In this document: piece after piece, positions 10,307 to 20,794 of the stretch | How the letters are laid out: the number at the start of each line of letters is the position of its first letter | Position numbering within the stretch: the first letter of the stretch is position 1 | NCBI GenBank assembly: GCA_036924085.1 | Contig: JAVGWX010000019.1 | Coordinates: forward strand, 18,548,631 to 18,612,630 | Source: Ariolimax columbianus | Taxonomy: Eukaryota; Mollusca; Gastropoda; Stylommatophora; Arionidae | Direction: 5' to 3' | DNA: 64,000 nucleotides | Notes under the pieces: generated by a model | Seen by the model: the letters and a program-made list of their open reading frames with translations, nothing else | Database searches by the model: none | Told to the model about the DNA's origin: nothing | Program-made: the position numbers and the translations under genes

Positions 10307-10790
10307 GAGAGTTTAATGTAGACCTGTACACATGTTTCATTGATTACACCAAGGCCTTCGATACAATAAAACATCAAAATCTGGAGAGAATCATAAAGGA
10401 AATGGGGTTTCCTTTGCATATTGTTCATCTCATTGAAACATTATACCGAGATCAACAAGCCGTTGTCCGAGAATCTGAGCAAACATCAGATTGGTTTGCA
10501 GTACAAAAGGAAGTACAACAGGGATGTATCCTCTAACCTTGACTGTACAACATATATGCGGAATGTATAATGAGAAATGTTCGAGATGACGTGAACATTA
10601 AAAAGTTTTGACCCATTTACGATTCAGAGGTACGAAATTCCAGAGTTACGATACGCAGATGACACAGTGGTACTATCAAGAAGTGCAGAAGGGCTAGAGC
10701 AGCTAATTTCAGCTATTCCTACATGCTGTTGCAAACTGCTACTGAACGCCCTTTATGGTGCACAGAATAGTGATCTTACTTATGGCAGGC
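10307..10790 (+). pseudogene. RTE-clade reverse transcriptase fragment (duplication copy A)
   Basis: The frame encodes part of a BovB/RTE-type reverse transcriptase: FNVDLYTCFIDYTKAFDTIK (catalytic Asp), then a thumb-side IETLYRDQQAVVR and WFAVQKEVQQGCIL. It stops (TAA) exactly where family members continue S-P-C-L-F-N. After more stops the YADD box is visible as LRYADDTVVLSRSAEG near 10,640-10,700. The 5' end is lost at the junction with family A copy 3. The copy at 42,751 shares the stop after CIL, so the element was already dead before the two copies separated. Confidence 0.85.
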
Positions 10791-10835
10791 ATTAGACATC
10801 ATCAACAACAGCAACAGCAACAAAGTCAGGATGTC

Positions 10836-11290
10836 GGCTCTTTCATTGCTATAAACTATACAGGAGCAATGGTTACAAGAAATACTATCTCGACATGGAT
10901 CAAGTCACACACTTGACTCTAACCCCGGCTCTTTCATTGTTATAAACTATACAGGAGCAATGGTTACAAGAAATACTATCTCGACATGGATCAAGTCACA
11001 CACTTGACTCTAACCCCGGCTCTTTCATTGCTATAAACTATACAGGAGCAATGGTTACAAGAAATACTATCTCGACATGGATCAAGTCACACACTTGACT
11101 CTAACCCCGGCTCTTTCATTGTTATAAACTATACAGGAGCAATGGTTACAAGAAATACTATCTCGACATGGATCAAGTCCCACACTTGACTCTAACCCCG
11201 GCTCTTTCATTGTTATAAACTATACAGGAGCAATGGTTACAAGAAATACTATCTCGACATGGATCAAGTCACACACTTGACTCTAACCCT
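10836..11290. repeat. Five tandem 91-bp units
   Basis: Units start at 10,836, 10,927, 11,018, 11,109 and 11,200, each beginning GGCTCTTTCATTG. They are nearly identical. The second copy of the large duplication has one unit only (43,284-43,374). Each unit contains a small hairpin CAAGTcacacACTTG. Confidence 0.95.
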
Positions 11291-11637
11291 TTTCATGTAG
11301 CCGTAGAAACTTATTCACTTTTCTAATCGTGTTTACCCACTCTCAACTCTATCAAATGATATCCTCATTAATAACTGTACCTGCACCTCGCTTAGTGTCA
11401 GTGAAGGAAATGTGGCGAGTACGGGAGTTGGCCACTCCACCTCATACAAAGCTGAGGCCAAAAACAGTGAAGTCTGTAACACTTTAACCTCGACAGCAGT
11501 GGGTCCTACATGATTACCTTTTTCCCTTCTCGCTGAAATCATTTACCAACCATCGCTGTTAACACCTGCATCAATTAGGTCATTAAACAATATACACCTT
11601 TCTTCCTTTCCTTTTCAGTTCTTCCTCTTGTCTGTCT

Positions 11638-11722
11638 TTGGCTCTCTCTCTCTCTCTCCCCCCCCCCTCTCTCTCTCTCTCTATTTCCCTGTCTTTTTTT
11701 ATCTCTCTCTCTCTCTCTACAC
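11638..11722. repeat. (CT)n-rich microsatellite
   Basis: CT dinucleotides interrupted by a C run and a T run. The matching array in copy B (about 43,725-43,860) is longer. Open frames on either strand here are low-complexity and not genes. Confidence 0.9.
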
Positions 11723-12204
11723 CTTGGTCTTCTTGTTTCTGTGTACTCTCCACAATAATTGCTACCAACTAATGTTAGACAAACATAAACTGCTGTGATC
11801 ATATAAGACACTCCAATGTCCGCCGCCCACTACCAGTTAAGGACCAACACAAAATACACAAGGGAGTAAAGCTCACGAACAAAAAACATGCCTTGAACAC
11901 CTGCCAACCGTAGCGACAATACGCTGAACAAACTTGATTATGTCAAGGAAAGAATGTCAGAATATAAACACAGCCAACCCGCTGTTTATATTCATGGATA
12001 CATCAAATAATACAAATATACTGCAATCGGAGATGTTGTGGTAGAAGCTTCACTATAAGAGGGCTCAGCTTTTATGAGATGGGGGTAGCCAGTTCATTTC
12101 CTCGCTGTCTTGACTTACAATATAACGGATATGTAAATTTATTTCCATATCAGTCATTACCGCCAGGGATGAGGTACTAGAATCTTCATTGTACTGATAC
12201 ACAC

Positions 12205-12320
12205 ACGACTCCATGAACTGGCCAATACGTCATGATACCGCCCAAAGGGCTACGGTCTGGGGTGGAAAAGGGCAAGCCCTCTCCACTGAATCCAGAAAGG
12301 CAAACCTCTAACCAAACCAA
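12205..12320. repeat. Interspersed repeat R2
   Basis: The segment with GGCCAATACGTCATGATACC and CCCAAAGGGCTACGGTCT recurs at 44,348-44,460, 33,725-33,830 and, in part, 34,165-34,205. The two first sites belong to the large duplication; the others are independent, so this is a dispersed family. Class unknown. Confidence 0.65.
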
Positions 12321-12436
12321 AAACTTCAACTTTTGTGAGAACCAATTCCTGTCTCTCTCTCATTTTTCCTAACAGTAAATCTGGTACTCATTTACAGCTG
12401 GGTTGGCTGGAACAAGTTGCAACCGAAAAGAAGCAG

Positions 12437-12500
12437 CCCCCCCCCCCCCCCCCCCCAAACAACGTTGCATCCTACCCAACAACGTTGCATCCTACGCTCT
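12437..12500. repeat. Poly-C run and short tandem duplication
   Basis: A C run of about 20 is followed by two copies of CAACGTTGCATCCTAC. Copy B has a shorter C run and a single copy of the 20-bp unit. Confidence 0.85.
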
Positions 12501-12759
12501 ACATATACATATGCAAAGATCTATTTAATTGTTTTCTTGTAAGTAAATGATCAATGTTTTGTTAATATTATTGTAATGCTGATCATCATCATCATCTTAT
12601 ATCAGCTTGTGTCGGTAGAAGGCGTGGCGAGGAGATGCAGTTTAACGTCGTGTGCCATTTTCGTCGCTGATGTTATTGACATTCAGTGTGTCTTCATAAC
12701 GCAGTAGGGGACACAACCAAACAAATAAAAAAAAAATTAAAAGATTTTGAGTTATCCCA

Positions 12760-13110
12760 TCATAAAAAATATGCGTGAGAGATTCTGGCTTGGGCGTCTC
12801 CCCTCTTTATCCAGGTACAACCTAGAACGAGTGAGCTATGGCCCTACACCAGAACCACATGGACGTGTACATTGGCATCTGTACACTGAAGGCGATAGGT
12901 GTTAATTATCCACCCGACCAAATTTCTCACGCTTGTTGTCGTCCTCGTGCACGACATATGGGGAGGAACAGCTCGCGACCCCGGGCGCTCGCCTTGCGAC
13001 GATTGTGACAGCAAAGCCGTGCTTATCACAAGAGCTGAACCTTGAACCTTGACCGGCGTCGAAGTCATGGAGCGAACTAGACAAGTAACTGGCAGAAGAC
13101 AACACTGGCT
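12760..13110 (+). other. Unrecognised possibly coding segment
   Basis: In both copies of the duplication a plus-strand frame reads LRERFWLGRLPSLSRYNLER followed by VSYGPTPEPHGR. In copy B the frame is open for 83 residues (44,862-45,113). The opening faintly resembles the 'REQFWIxKLRT' end of GIY-YIG/Penelope-type endonucleases, but it is too short to support that call. It may be the remnant of a mobile-element protein. Confidence 0.2.
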
Positions 13111-13623
13111 GCTCCTGTAGCTGTTTATAGTAATGTTACAGTTAACATATATGCTGATGCCTGTTTGAACTAGCTCTGTTGTGGTAACAACGTCTTGCAT
13201 ATTGTTTTTAAAATGTATCTAATAATATACATAAAATGCAACTAAATGTTATAAATTACCCAAGAGTAGAGTTTGTCTAGGATGCTGCAATAAACACACA
13301 CAAACTATTAGAATGGTTTGCTTATTTGCGTGTAATTATTAAATGATGTATATTATTGTGATGCATTTATTACATCCCTTTCTTTTGAATACATAACCAT
13401 TGTGACGAAGTAAACATTGTCCATGTAACTACAGTTCACTACTAGGCCGTGAAACTATTATCTAGCTAACCGAAGATTCTGTGCTGAGAGTTGGGTATGG
13501 TTAAGCGTGCTTATATTGTGTGTGTGCTACTTTTCAAGTGTTGGATTTAATCAGATGTAAGCAAAGGTATGTAGACTTTTTTTCATAAATTTCTCTAACT
13601 GTAGAGTGTTAATCGTATTGTAC

Positions 13624-13949
13624 CAAAACATGATGCTTATTACCAGTTGAACAGAAGAGAGCAGATCGTGGTCTTCGGACTCCGCACAGGCCACAACAGA
13701 CTGAGGTTCCACCTATTCTATAAGCTGAAGATAGGTGGCACTGAAGAATACACTTGTGGTACCGGCAAAATGACCGCTGAACATCTGCTGCAAAACTGCC
13801 TGACATACGAGGACCAGAGAAAGCACAAGTAGCCATCACCAGTGGCAACACTAGACAAGCTCTATGGCAGTGTCGACAGCCTCAGGATGACCACTGCTTT
13901 CTTCGAACAAATACAGGTTGATGTTTGACAGCGCACGAAGAAGAAGAAG
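13624..13949 (+). mobile_element. Family A LINE, copy 4, short 5'-truncated
   Basis: This 326-bp insertion holds only the C-terminal knuckle and 3' end (NRREQIVVFGLRTGHNRL, CGTGKMTAEHLLQNC) and a GAAGAAGAAGAA tail. An imperfect 13-bp target-site duplication, AATCGTATTGTAC at 13,611-13,623 and AATCTTATTGTAC at 13,950-13,962, differs at one base. The equivalent place in copy B near 45,820 is empty, so insertion came after the duplication. The frame has a stop where sister copies read Trp. Confidence 0.93.
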
Positions 13950-14979
13950 AATCTTATTGTACATATTCACATTTTAAACTGTACATTTTTTTAAACAGAA
14001 AACCCTTGACCATTATTATAATAACGCTAATCATGTGGAATCTTGCATGTTCACTGCTGGCTGAATAAATGTAGAAGTATAATTCATAATATAACATCTG
14101 AAATACGTAAACATTAAATTGAACCTTATTTCAGTGTGTGTTTGTTTCTTGTTTATTTCTTTATTTCACCAAACGCACAACATGCCATATTCACGAATGT
14201 AAACAAACAGATGTTAAAGTACACATTCCTAAAGTCCAGGTATTGATAAATCTGCTCTTTGCTGTTACTCTGTGTACATATGGTTTATTCAAGTAATGGG
14301 ACTATTAACATACACCAAATGGAAAGCCTGGTAATGTAGTAATACATACCTTATTATGTTAAACATGCATTCACACACACATGCACATATTGCTTTGCGT
14401 TTGTGTGTACAACTGTGTAAAGTCCTTCAGTATTGACAGATTTCCAAAACTTGGTAATACTTCTTACGTACTGTTCATACTGGCTTTAAAAAATGCAGCG
14501 CTAAAATTGCTTGTAGAACCCCTTTGTTTGGTTCTGTTGTTGTTGATTCAGCAATTAAGCAACTACATTTTCAGTAGGAGTTTAGCTTGTTTTAAAATGC
14601 CAGAGTGTGCAAACCTCCCAAGGGTTTGAGAGTCGATAATACTATTGTGGTTAACATGGGGATAGTAAGATAATATGTAGGAATTTAATATTGTTGTGTG
14701 TGAGCTAACATGTGGATAGTAAGATAAATATGTAGAAGATTAAAGCTTGGTGTCAGTCTCCTAATATGTGGATAGTAAGATACTATGCAGAAAATTAAAA
14801 CTTGGTGTCAGTCTTCTAATATGTTGATAGTGAGATACTATGTAGAAGATTAAAACTTGGTGTCAGTCTTCTAATATGTTGATAGTGAGATAAATATGTA
14901 GAAGATTAAAACTTGGTGTCAGTCTTCTAATATGTTGATAGTAAGATACTATGTAGGACATTAAAGTGTGAGTCTACTA

Positions 14980-15348
14980 GTGACTACAGCGACACATCCT
15001 TGGCACTCGTTGGTACGTTTTGTCCAGAATGTAGACGTTTCTGCAAAGACCCATCTTCCCCCTGTCTCGGTTATTCTGGGACGTCGCCGCATTTTCCTGT
15101 TCGGTCATGTTGTCCACCTGGACAAATAGGTCCCAGCTCACCAGATTCAAAAGACAGTCAACAGTGCCTACGGCCTCCACCCTGCTGGCTGGAAGCGCCG
15201 GAGAGGTCGTCCTCGAAACACGTGGCTTCAACAGGTAGCGGCTTCCCCATATGCCTTAGGAGGCCTGGTAGCAAACAGTTACAACTGGACATGGTGGTGT
15301 TCATCTGACGCAATGAGCCCCAGACGCTTAAGCGAATATTATTATGTT
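14980..15348 (+). mobile_element. LINE 3' fragment inserted in satellite
   Basis: The plus strand encodes a LINE C-terminus with FLFGHVVHLD, then WKRRRGRPRNTWLQQV, a motif common near the end of RTE/jockey-like reverse transcriptases. The 3' end is short ATT repeats. The 9-bp direct repeat AGTCTACTA lies at 14,971-14,979 and 15,349-15,357, and the 55-bp satellite resumes in register. Frameshifts and stops are present. The clade is uncertain. Confidence 0.7.
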
Positions 15349-16689
15349 AGTCTACTAACATGTGGATAGTAAGATGTTTGTCAAGACAGTAAATCTCCAA
15401 GTTAGTTTGCATCTGTTGATTTGTAAATAGTAACATCTTATGTAGGAGATTAAAGCTCAGTACCTGACTTCTAACATGTGGATAGTAAAATAATATGTAC
15501 ACCATTATATTCTGGTGTCCCTCCAGGTTGGAGTGACTGCACCACAGCTTCTGTCTCAGCGTTGCATCCTCTGGTATCTGATTTCACTAAAACATGAAGT
15601 CTGTTAACATGGTGACAGTAAAATGCTATGTAGGACATACATTTTGGTGTTGGACTGTTGATTTATGGATTCTATCGTACTGTGTAGGACTGTAAAGTTT
15701 GGTGGTCATCCACATCTATTGCCATGTGGAAAGTAAGTTAATATGTAAGGTATCAAATCTCAGTTTTAGTCTGTTAACACGTGGATAGTAAAATAATATG
15801 TAGGGTATCAAATCTCGGTGCTGGTCTGTTAACGTGAGGATGGTAAGATAATATGTATGGTATCAAATCTCGGTGCTGGTCTGTTAACATGTGGATGGTA
15901 AGATAATATGTACGGCAGTAAAGCTCAGTGTTCTTCTGGCATGTGAATTCAAAGTTAAATGTAGGACATTAAAGCTTGTGTGGATTTATTAACATGGGAT
16001 TAGTAGGATAATATGTAGGACATTAACAGACATGGTTTTGCCTTGTGAATATCAAGATAATATATAGGACATTAAACCTTGGTGTCTATCTGTTTCCATG
16101 GTGATAGACAGATAACAAGATAATTAAGCCTATTGCCATCTCTTTATTTGTGGAACGGATGATACTTTTTGTTTGTTTGCGATAAGGCTCAGTTTGGGTC
16201 TGTTAATATTTTGATAGGAAACATTTTTTTTACATTACAGCTCGGTGTTGGTCTGTTGACATGGAGACAGCAGGAAGCCATTATGACATTCATTCTTGGT
16301 GTCAGTCTGTTTAAAAAAAGAAGGTAAGACACTGTATAGGACATTCATTCTTGGTGTCTGTCTGTTTAAAAAAAGAAGGTAAGACACTGTATAGGACATT
16401 AAAGCTTGGTATTTGCCTGTTAACATTTGGGTATGAACAGGATATGTAGGACAGTTAAGCTCAGTGTTGGTATGTTAACGTGCGGATAGTAAAATACTAT
16501 GTAGGGTATCACCGCTCATTTTTGGTCTGTTTACCTGGGGATAATAATATACTATGTAGGATACCTATTCATGATGTTGGTCTGTTTTCATGTGGATAGT
16601 GAGATAATATATACAGCATTATATCTCAGCTGCTGTGTTTTAACAATTGGACATTAAGAAAATATGTAGGACATGAAAGCTCAGTGTCG

Positions 16690-17580
16690 GTGTGTTAACA
16701 TGTGGATAGTATGATGCTATGTAGCAAAGTAAAACTTGCTATCATCCTCTTAACAAGTGGATAGTATGATGCTATGTAGCAAAGTAAAACCTGCTGTCAT
16801 TCTGTTAACAAGTGGATAGTATGATGCTATGTAGCAAAGTAAAACTTGCTATCATCCTCTTAACAAGTGGATAGTATGATGCTATGTAGCAAAGTAAAAC
16901 TTGCTGTCATTCTGTTAACATGTGGATAGTATGATGCTATGTAGCAAAGTAAAACTTGCTGTCGTTCTGTTAACATGTGGATAGCATGATGCTTTGTAGC
17001 AAAGTAAAACTTGCTATCATCCTCTTAACAAGTGGATAGTATGATGCTATGTAGCAAAGTAAAACTTGCTGTTATTCTGTTAACATGTGGATAGTATGAT
17101 GCTATGTAGCAAAGTAAAACTTGCTGTCATTCTGTTAACATGTGGATAGTATGATGCTATGTAGCAAAGTAAAACTTGCTGTCATTCTGTTAACATGTGG
17201 ATAGTATGATGCTATGTAGCAAAGTAAAACTTGCTGTCGTTCTGTTAACATGTGGATAGCATGATGCTTTGTAGCAAAGTAAAACTTGCTATCATCCTCT
17301 TAACAAGTGGATAGTATGATGCTATGTAGCAAAGTAAAACTTGCTGTCGTCCTCTTAACAAGTGGATAGTATGATGCTATGTAGCAAAGTAAAACTTGCT
17401 GTTATTCTGTTAACATGTGGATAGTATGATGCTATGTAGCAAAGTAAAACTTGCTGTCATTCTGTTAACAAGTGGATAGTATGATGCTATGTAGCAAAGT
17501 AAAACTTGCTGTTATTCTGTTAACATGTGGATAGTATGATGCTATGTAGCAAAGTAAAACTTGCTGTCATTCTGTTAACA
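16690..17580. repeat. Homogeneous 16-unit core with higher-order pattern
   Basis: Sixteen units at exact 55-bp spacing begin at 16,702. Unit variants (ATCATCCTC..., GTCATTCTG..., GTCGTTCTG..., and AGCATGATGCTTTG) recur in order. For example AGCATGATGCTTTG occurs at about 16,982 and 17,257, 275 bp apart, which is five units. This is a higher-order repeat made by block duplication. Confidence 0.9.
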
Positions 17581-18320
17581 TGTGAAAAATAAAACAATAT
17601 GTAGGACATTAAAACTTGATGTTGGCATGTTAACTTTGGATAGTAAGATTCTATATATAGGACATTAAAACTTGATGTAGCATAGTAAGATACTAGCTAG
17701 GACTGTAATGCCCAGGGTCAGTATGTTAGCATGTGGATAGTAAGATACTAGCTAGGACTGTAATGCCCAGGGTCAGTATGTTAGCATGTGGATAGTAAGA
17801 TACTAGCTAGGACTGTAATGCAGAGGGTCAGTATGTTAGCATGTGGATAGTAAGATACTAGCTGGGACTGTAATGCCCAGGGTCAGTTTGTTAAGATGTG
17901 GATAGTGAGATACTATTTCAGACATTAATGCTTAGCGTCAAGTCTCAATATTTTATCAATTGTACTCTCATGTGAATGCTTTATTCTGGTGGTAAAACTG
18001 GGAGAGTTCAAAACCTAGTCCGCTCTTACCCCAGTCTCTCTCTTGTAGCCTGCATAGTATAAAACATAGATAGGAATGGTTCAAATATTATTATGACATA
18101 AAATGCCTTCATCAGGTACAGCAGTCAATACAAATAAGAATATCAAACCCATCATGGCAGTAGAGATAAATGTATTCAAGAGAGGGAGAAATACACCAAG
18201 AAGCAAAACGAACACATAAAAGAGATGTTAAGCTCATCATCTGTGTTGACCTGTAATCTGAAGTACCTTTTCACTTCCACACTTCATGGTTGTCAGTCGA
18301 TGCAGATCCCGAGTTCAGTC

Positions 18321-19320
18321 TTCTTTTTTCTTCTTTGCATTCAGGATCTTTTGGTCATGCTATATCTGCAGGCCAGTCACCATGATGAAGTCTATAGTAT
18401 TCACCAGGTAGAAGTGGCTGCCCCACAGCTTTTGTCTCAGCTCCGCACCCTCTGACCAGGTCTGGCATCTCATTCCTCTATAGATTGGGCATTCCTGTAG
18501 AACATGCTCAGGGTTCTGGCATCCTGTTCTACATGGGCACTCATCAGTGTGTGAGATCTTCAGTCGGTATAGATGTTCTAGTGGTCTGCAGTGTCCAGTT
18601 CTCAGGCAAAATAAGGTAGATTGTTGATTTCTTTTGAGTTGATGAATTGGGTCTGGTGTACTGCTTATGTTTCTGCCTTCTCTCCATTGGTATATATACT
18701 GATTTCTGATGATGTTCTTGATTTCTCTGTATGGTACTCGATGATTAAATTGTGCCTTTTTGCTGCCATCTTTTGCCAGAGCATCAGCTCTCTTGTTTCC
18801 TGTGATTCCGAAATTGGAGGGTAGCCACTGGAGCGCTATTGTTGAGGATCTCTGGAGTTTTCCTAGTTCTGATCTGATCTCTGATAACATTGGTTTGTTG
18901 TTTGTATTTGTCTCTAAAAGTAGTCTGCAGTCTGTTTTGAAGTATTCTCAGTGCTCGCAAGAGGGCCATTGATTCTGCTCTGAGGTTTGTGGATACGTTT
19001 CCTGTTGAGAGGGGCTCTTCTGTTATATTTACACTTTTGTGTCTCATGAATATGCCTCCTCCCCCATTTCGGACTGCCCCCTCTTCTGAACCATCTGTTT
19101 ACACCTGTGTCATTCCTTGTTATTATATTTCTCCTCAATGATTGTTTGTACTAACATGTTCAGCTTGTGAACACTGTGTTGGTCTTTTCTTCTGATTCCT
19201 GGGATCCCTGTACTTATCTCGATGTTGTTTATGTTGCAGCATGGATTTTCATAGTTGATAATTATTTATATTTCTGTAGATTGATTGGGAATTAGTTCTC
19301 CATATTTTTGGTGCAGGTGG
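18321..19320 (-). mobile_element. Family C LINE (RNase H-bearing), 5'-truncated
   Basis: Reading on the minus strand, the element starts in the linker before RNase H (IEISTGIPGIRRK), continues with a complete RNase H and C-terminus, and ends with AAGAAGAAAAAAGAAG. Frameshifts near 19,045 and 18,935 split the frame. Its protein is related to, but clearly distinct from, families A and B. No target-site duplication was found. The upstream end abuts the family A tail at 19,324. Confidence 0.82.
18360..19110 (-). pseudogene. Family C RNase H and C-terminal region
   Basis: The catalytic set is visible across three frames: TDGSEEGAVRNGGGG (Asp), LRAESMALLRALRIL (Glu), TDCRLLLETN (Asp) and ITGNKRADALAKDG (Asp). 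The last 176 residues (18,890 to 18,360) are open, including LFCLRTGHCRPLEHL and the knuckle CPCRTGCQNPEHVLQEC (Cys-x-Cys-x8-His-x4-Cys). The frame ends at VTGLQI. RNase H would degrade template RNA; the frameshifts make it inactive as a whole. Confidence 0.82.
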
Positions 19321-19323
19321 TTG

Positions 19324-19949
19324 TCTTCTTCTTCTTCTTCGTACTCTGTCAGACGTCAACTTGAATTTGTTCGAAGAAAGCAGCTGTCATCCTGAGGCTG
19401 TCAACACTGCTATAGAGTTTGTCTAGTGTTGCCACTAGTGATGGCCACATGTGCTTTCTCTGATCCTTGTATGTCTGGCAATTTTGCAGCAGATGTTCAG
19501 CGGTCATTTTCCCTGTACCACAGGTGCATTCGTCAGTGCCCACCTATCTTTAGTTCATCGAACAGATGGTACCTCAGTCTGTTTTGGCCTGTGCGGAGTC
19601 TGAAGACCACGACCTGCTCTCTTCTGTTCAACTGGTAATAAGCATCATTTTGTGTGTGTAGCAAGTATGCTCTGTTTCCAATTTGGCCATGTATCTGGCC
19701 CTAATAAACCTTTTGGACTCTTCGTAGGTCACACTAGAATCTGGTTGTGATAACCTTGCACCTTCTTTTGCCAGTCTACCTGCTTCCTCATAGCCTTGGA
19801 TGTTACAGTGGGATTGAACCAACTGTACCACTACTCTTTTTGGTGTGGACTTCTGGCATAGTAGACAGAGTTCTGATCTTAAGTCATTAAGTTCTGTATT
19901 TTTATGGCTTTTTAGTGCTGTAACCACGTACAGGGCATCTGTAAACAGG
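19324..19949 (-). mobile_element. Family A LINE, copy 5, 5'-truncated
   Basis: This minus-strand copy has the GAAGAAGAAGAAGAA tail at 19,324-19,340, the C-terminal VDV end, the knuckle CTCGTGKMTAEHLLQNC and RNase H back to LFTDALYVV. It sits directly against the 5' side of the family C fragment. I could not find a convincing target-site duplication; a weak similarity between TGCAGGTGGTTGTC and TGCAGCGATGTC is the best candidate. Several frameshifts are present. Confidence 0.88.
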
Positions 19950-20029
19950 TGAAATGCAGCGATGTCAGTTCTAAGTAACACATCATAACATGTAATATAA
20001 CAGTGCAGCTACTTAAAATAACATAAAAT

Positions 20030-20390
20030 AACATCGTCTTCTGCTGCTTTGAGGCTTTTTGGTCATGTTAGATATGTAGTCGTGTCGGACGAAGTCCACA
20101 GTCCTCTCCAGGTACGGGTGGTAGCCCCACAGCTCTCTCAGGCCAGATTTGGTATCGTATGCTGGGCAGTACTGTAGGATATGTTCTGGGGTCTGCGATC
20201 CAGTTCTACATGAGCATCCACTTGTATGGGACATCCTAAGCTGATGTAGGTCACCAAATAGGTTGCAGTGGCCTGCTCGCAGGCGAAAGATGGTGTTTTG
20301 TTGGTTTCTGGTGAATTGGGTCAGGTCTATTTCTTACGTCCATGTCTTTCTTCCATTTGGAGTTGGACTGATTGGGGAATAACATAGATT
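20030..20390 (-). mobile_element. Family C-related LINE, short C-terminal fragment
   Basis: The minus strand reads CSCRTGSQTPEHILQYCPAY, a Cys-x-Cys-x8-His-x4-Cys knuckle, then LWGYHPYLERTVDFV. It is the same type of C-terminus as 18,360-18,900 but of a different subfamily. Upstream of the knuckle the frame is broken. Confidence 0.75.
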
Positions 20391-20790
20391 AACAACAACA
20401 TAAAATAGAATCAGAAAATATAACATAACATATAACTAATATAACTAGTATTCTGGAAATTTACATCAGTGGCACGCTTGTTAGATGGTGACTTTGAACT
20501 CAATGATTTGATGTTGGCTAATTATAGCATAACATCAAATTACATTACTTTAACGTAACATATCATAACATTACACAGCAATAACATAACATCTAACCAA
20601 AAAAAATAGCGTGACATAACACGTCATGACATTGAAATACATGAAATAACACGAAATGGCATGGGATTACCGTAACATGACATAATAATATAACATATGA
20701 ACACAATATTACATAATGAAGAGACGAATCCAGGCCATGGAGATAAAACATAGTTTAGAAGACTAAGAAATTGTTCCTATAAAAGCTGTA
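20391..20790. other. Simple ATAACAT-rich DNA
   Basis: Low-complexity sequence built loosely from ataacat/aacata words, with no coding potential. Confidence 0.7.
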
Positions 20791-20794
20791 CAGA

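Larger units (their letters stand above)
10307..14640. repeat. Large duplicated block, copy A
   Basis: This block matches 42,751-46,760. From 10,307 to about 13,530 the match is very close by eye (a few differences per 100 bases); from there to about 14,640 it is clearly more divergent but still alignable. Both copies then run into the 55-bp satellite. Copy-specific differences are five versus one 91-bp unit, a LINE insertion at 13,624-13,949 absent from B, and about 98 bp near 44,630 absent from A. No host gene is evident inside. Confidence 0.88.
14641..17945. repeat. 55-bp satellite array 1
   Basis: Tandem units of about 55 bp share the landmark GTGGATAGTAAGATACTATG followed by TAGGACATTAAAGC and a GTCTGTTAACAT end. 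Units between 14,641 and 16,690 are diverged and of uneven length, and a LINE fragment interrupts at 14,980-15,348. From 16,690 to 17,580 they are homogeneous. From about 17,690 to 17,930 a variant reads TACTAGCTAGGACTG. The same family forms arrays at 46.8-49.5 and 53.4-54.8 kb. Confidence 0.95.

Noticed and set aside
12844..13200. 118-residue minus-strand frame
   Set aside because: Copy B breaks it at several places while the plus-strand frame is equally plausible; no domain.
16690..17580. CRISPR-like regular repeats
   Set aside because: Units are contiguous with no unique spacers, no cas genes, and the context is eukaryotic; this is a satellite.
18225..19047. Plus-strand frames opposite family C
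   Set aside because: The minus strand carries the RNase H motifs and zinc knuckle; the plus frames are shadows.
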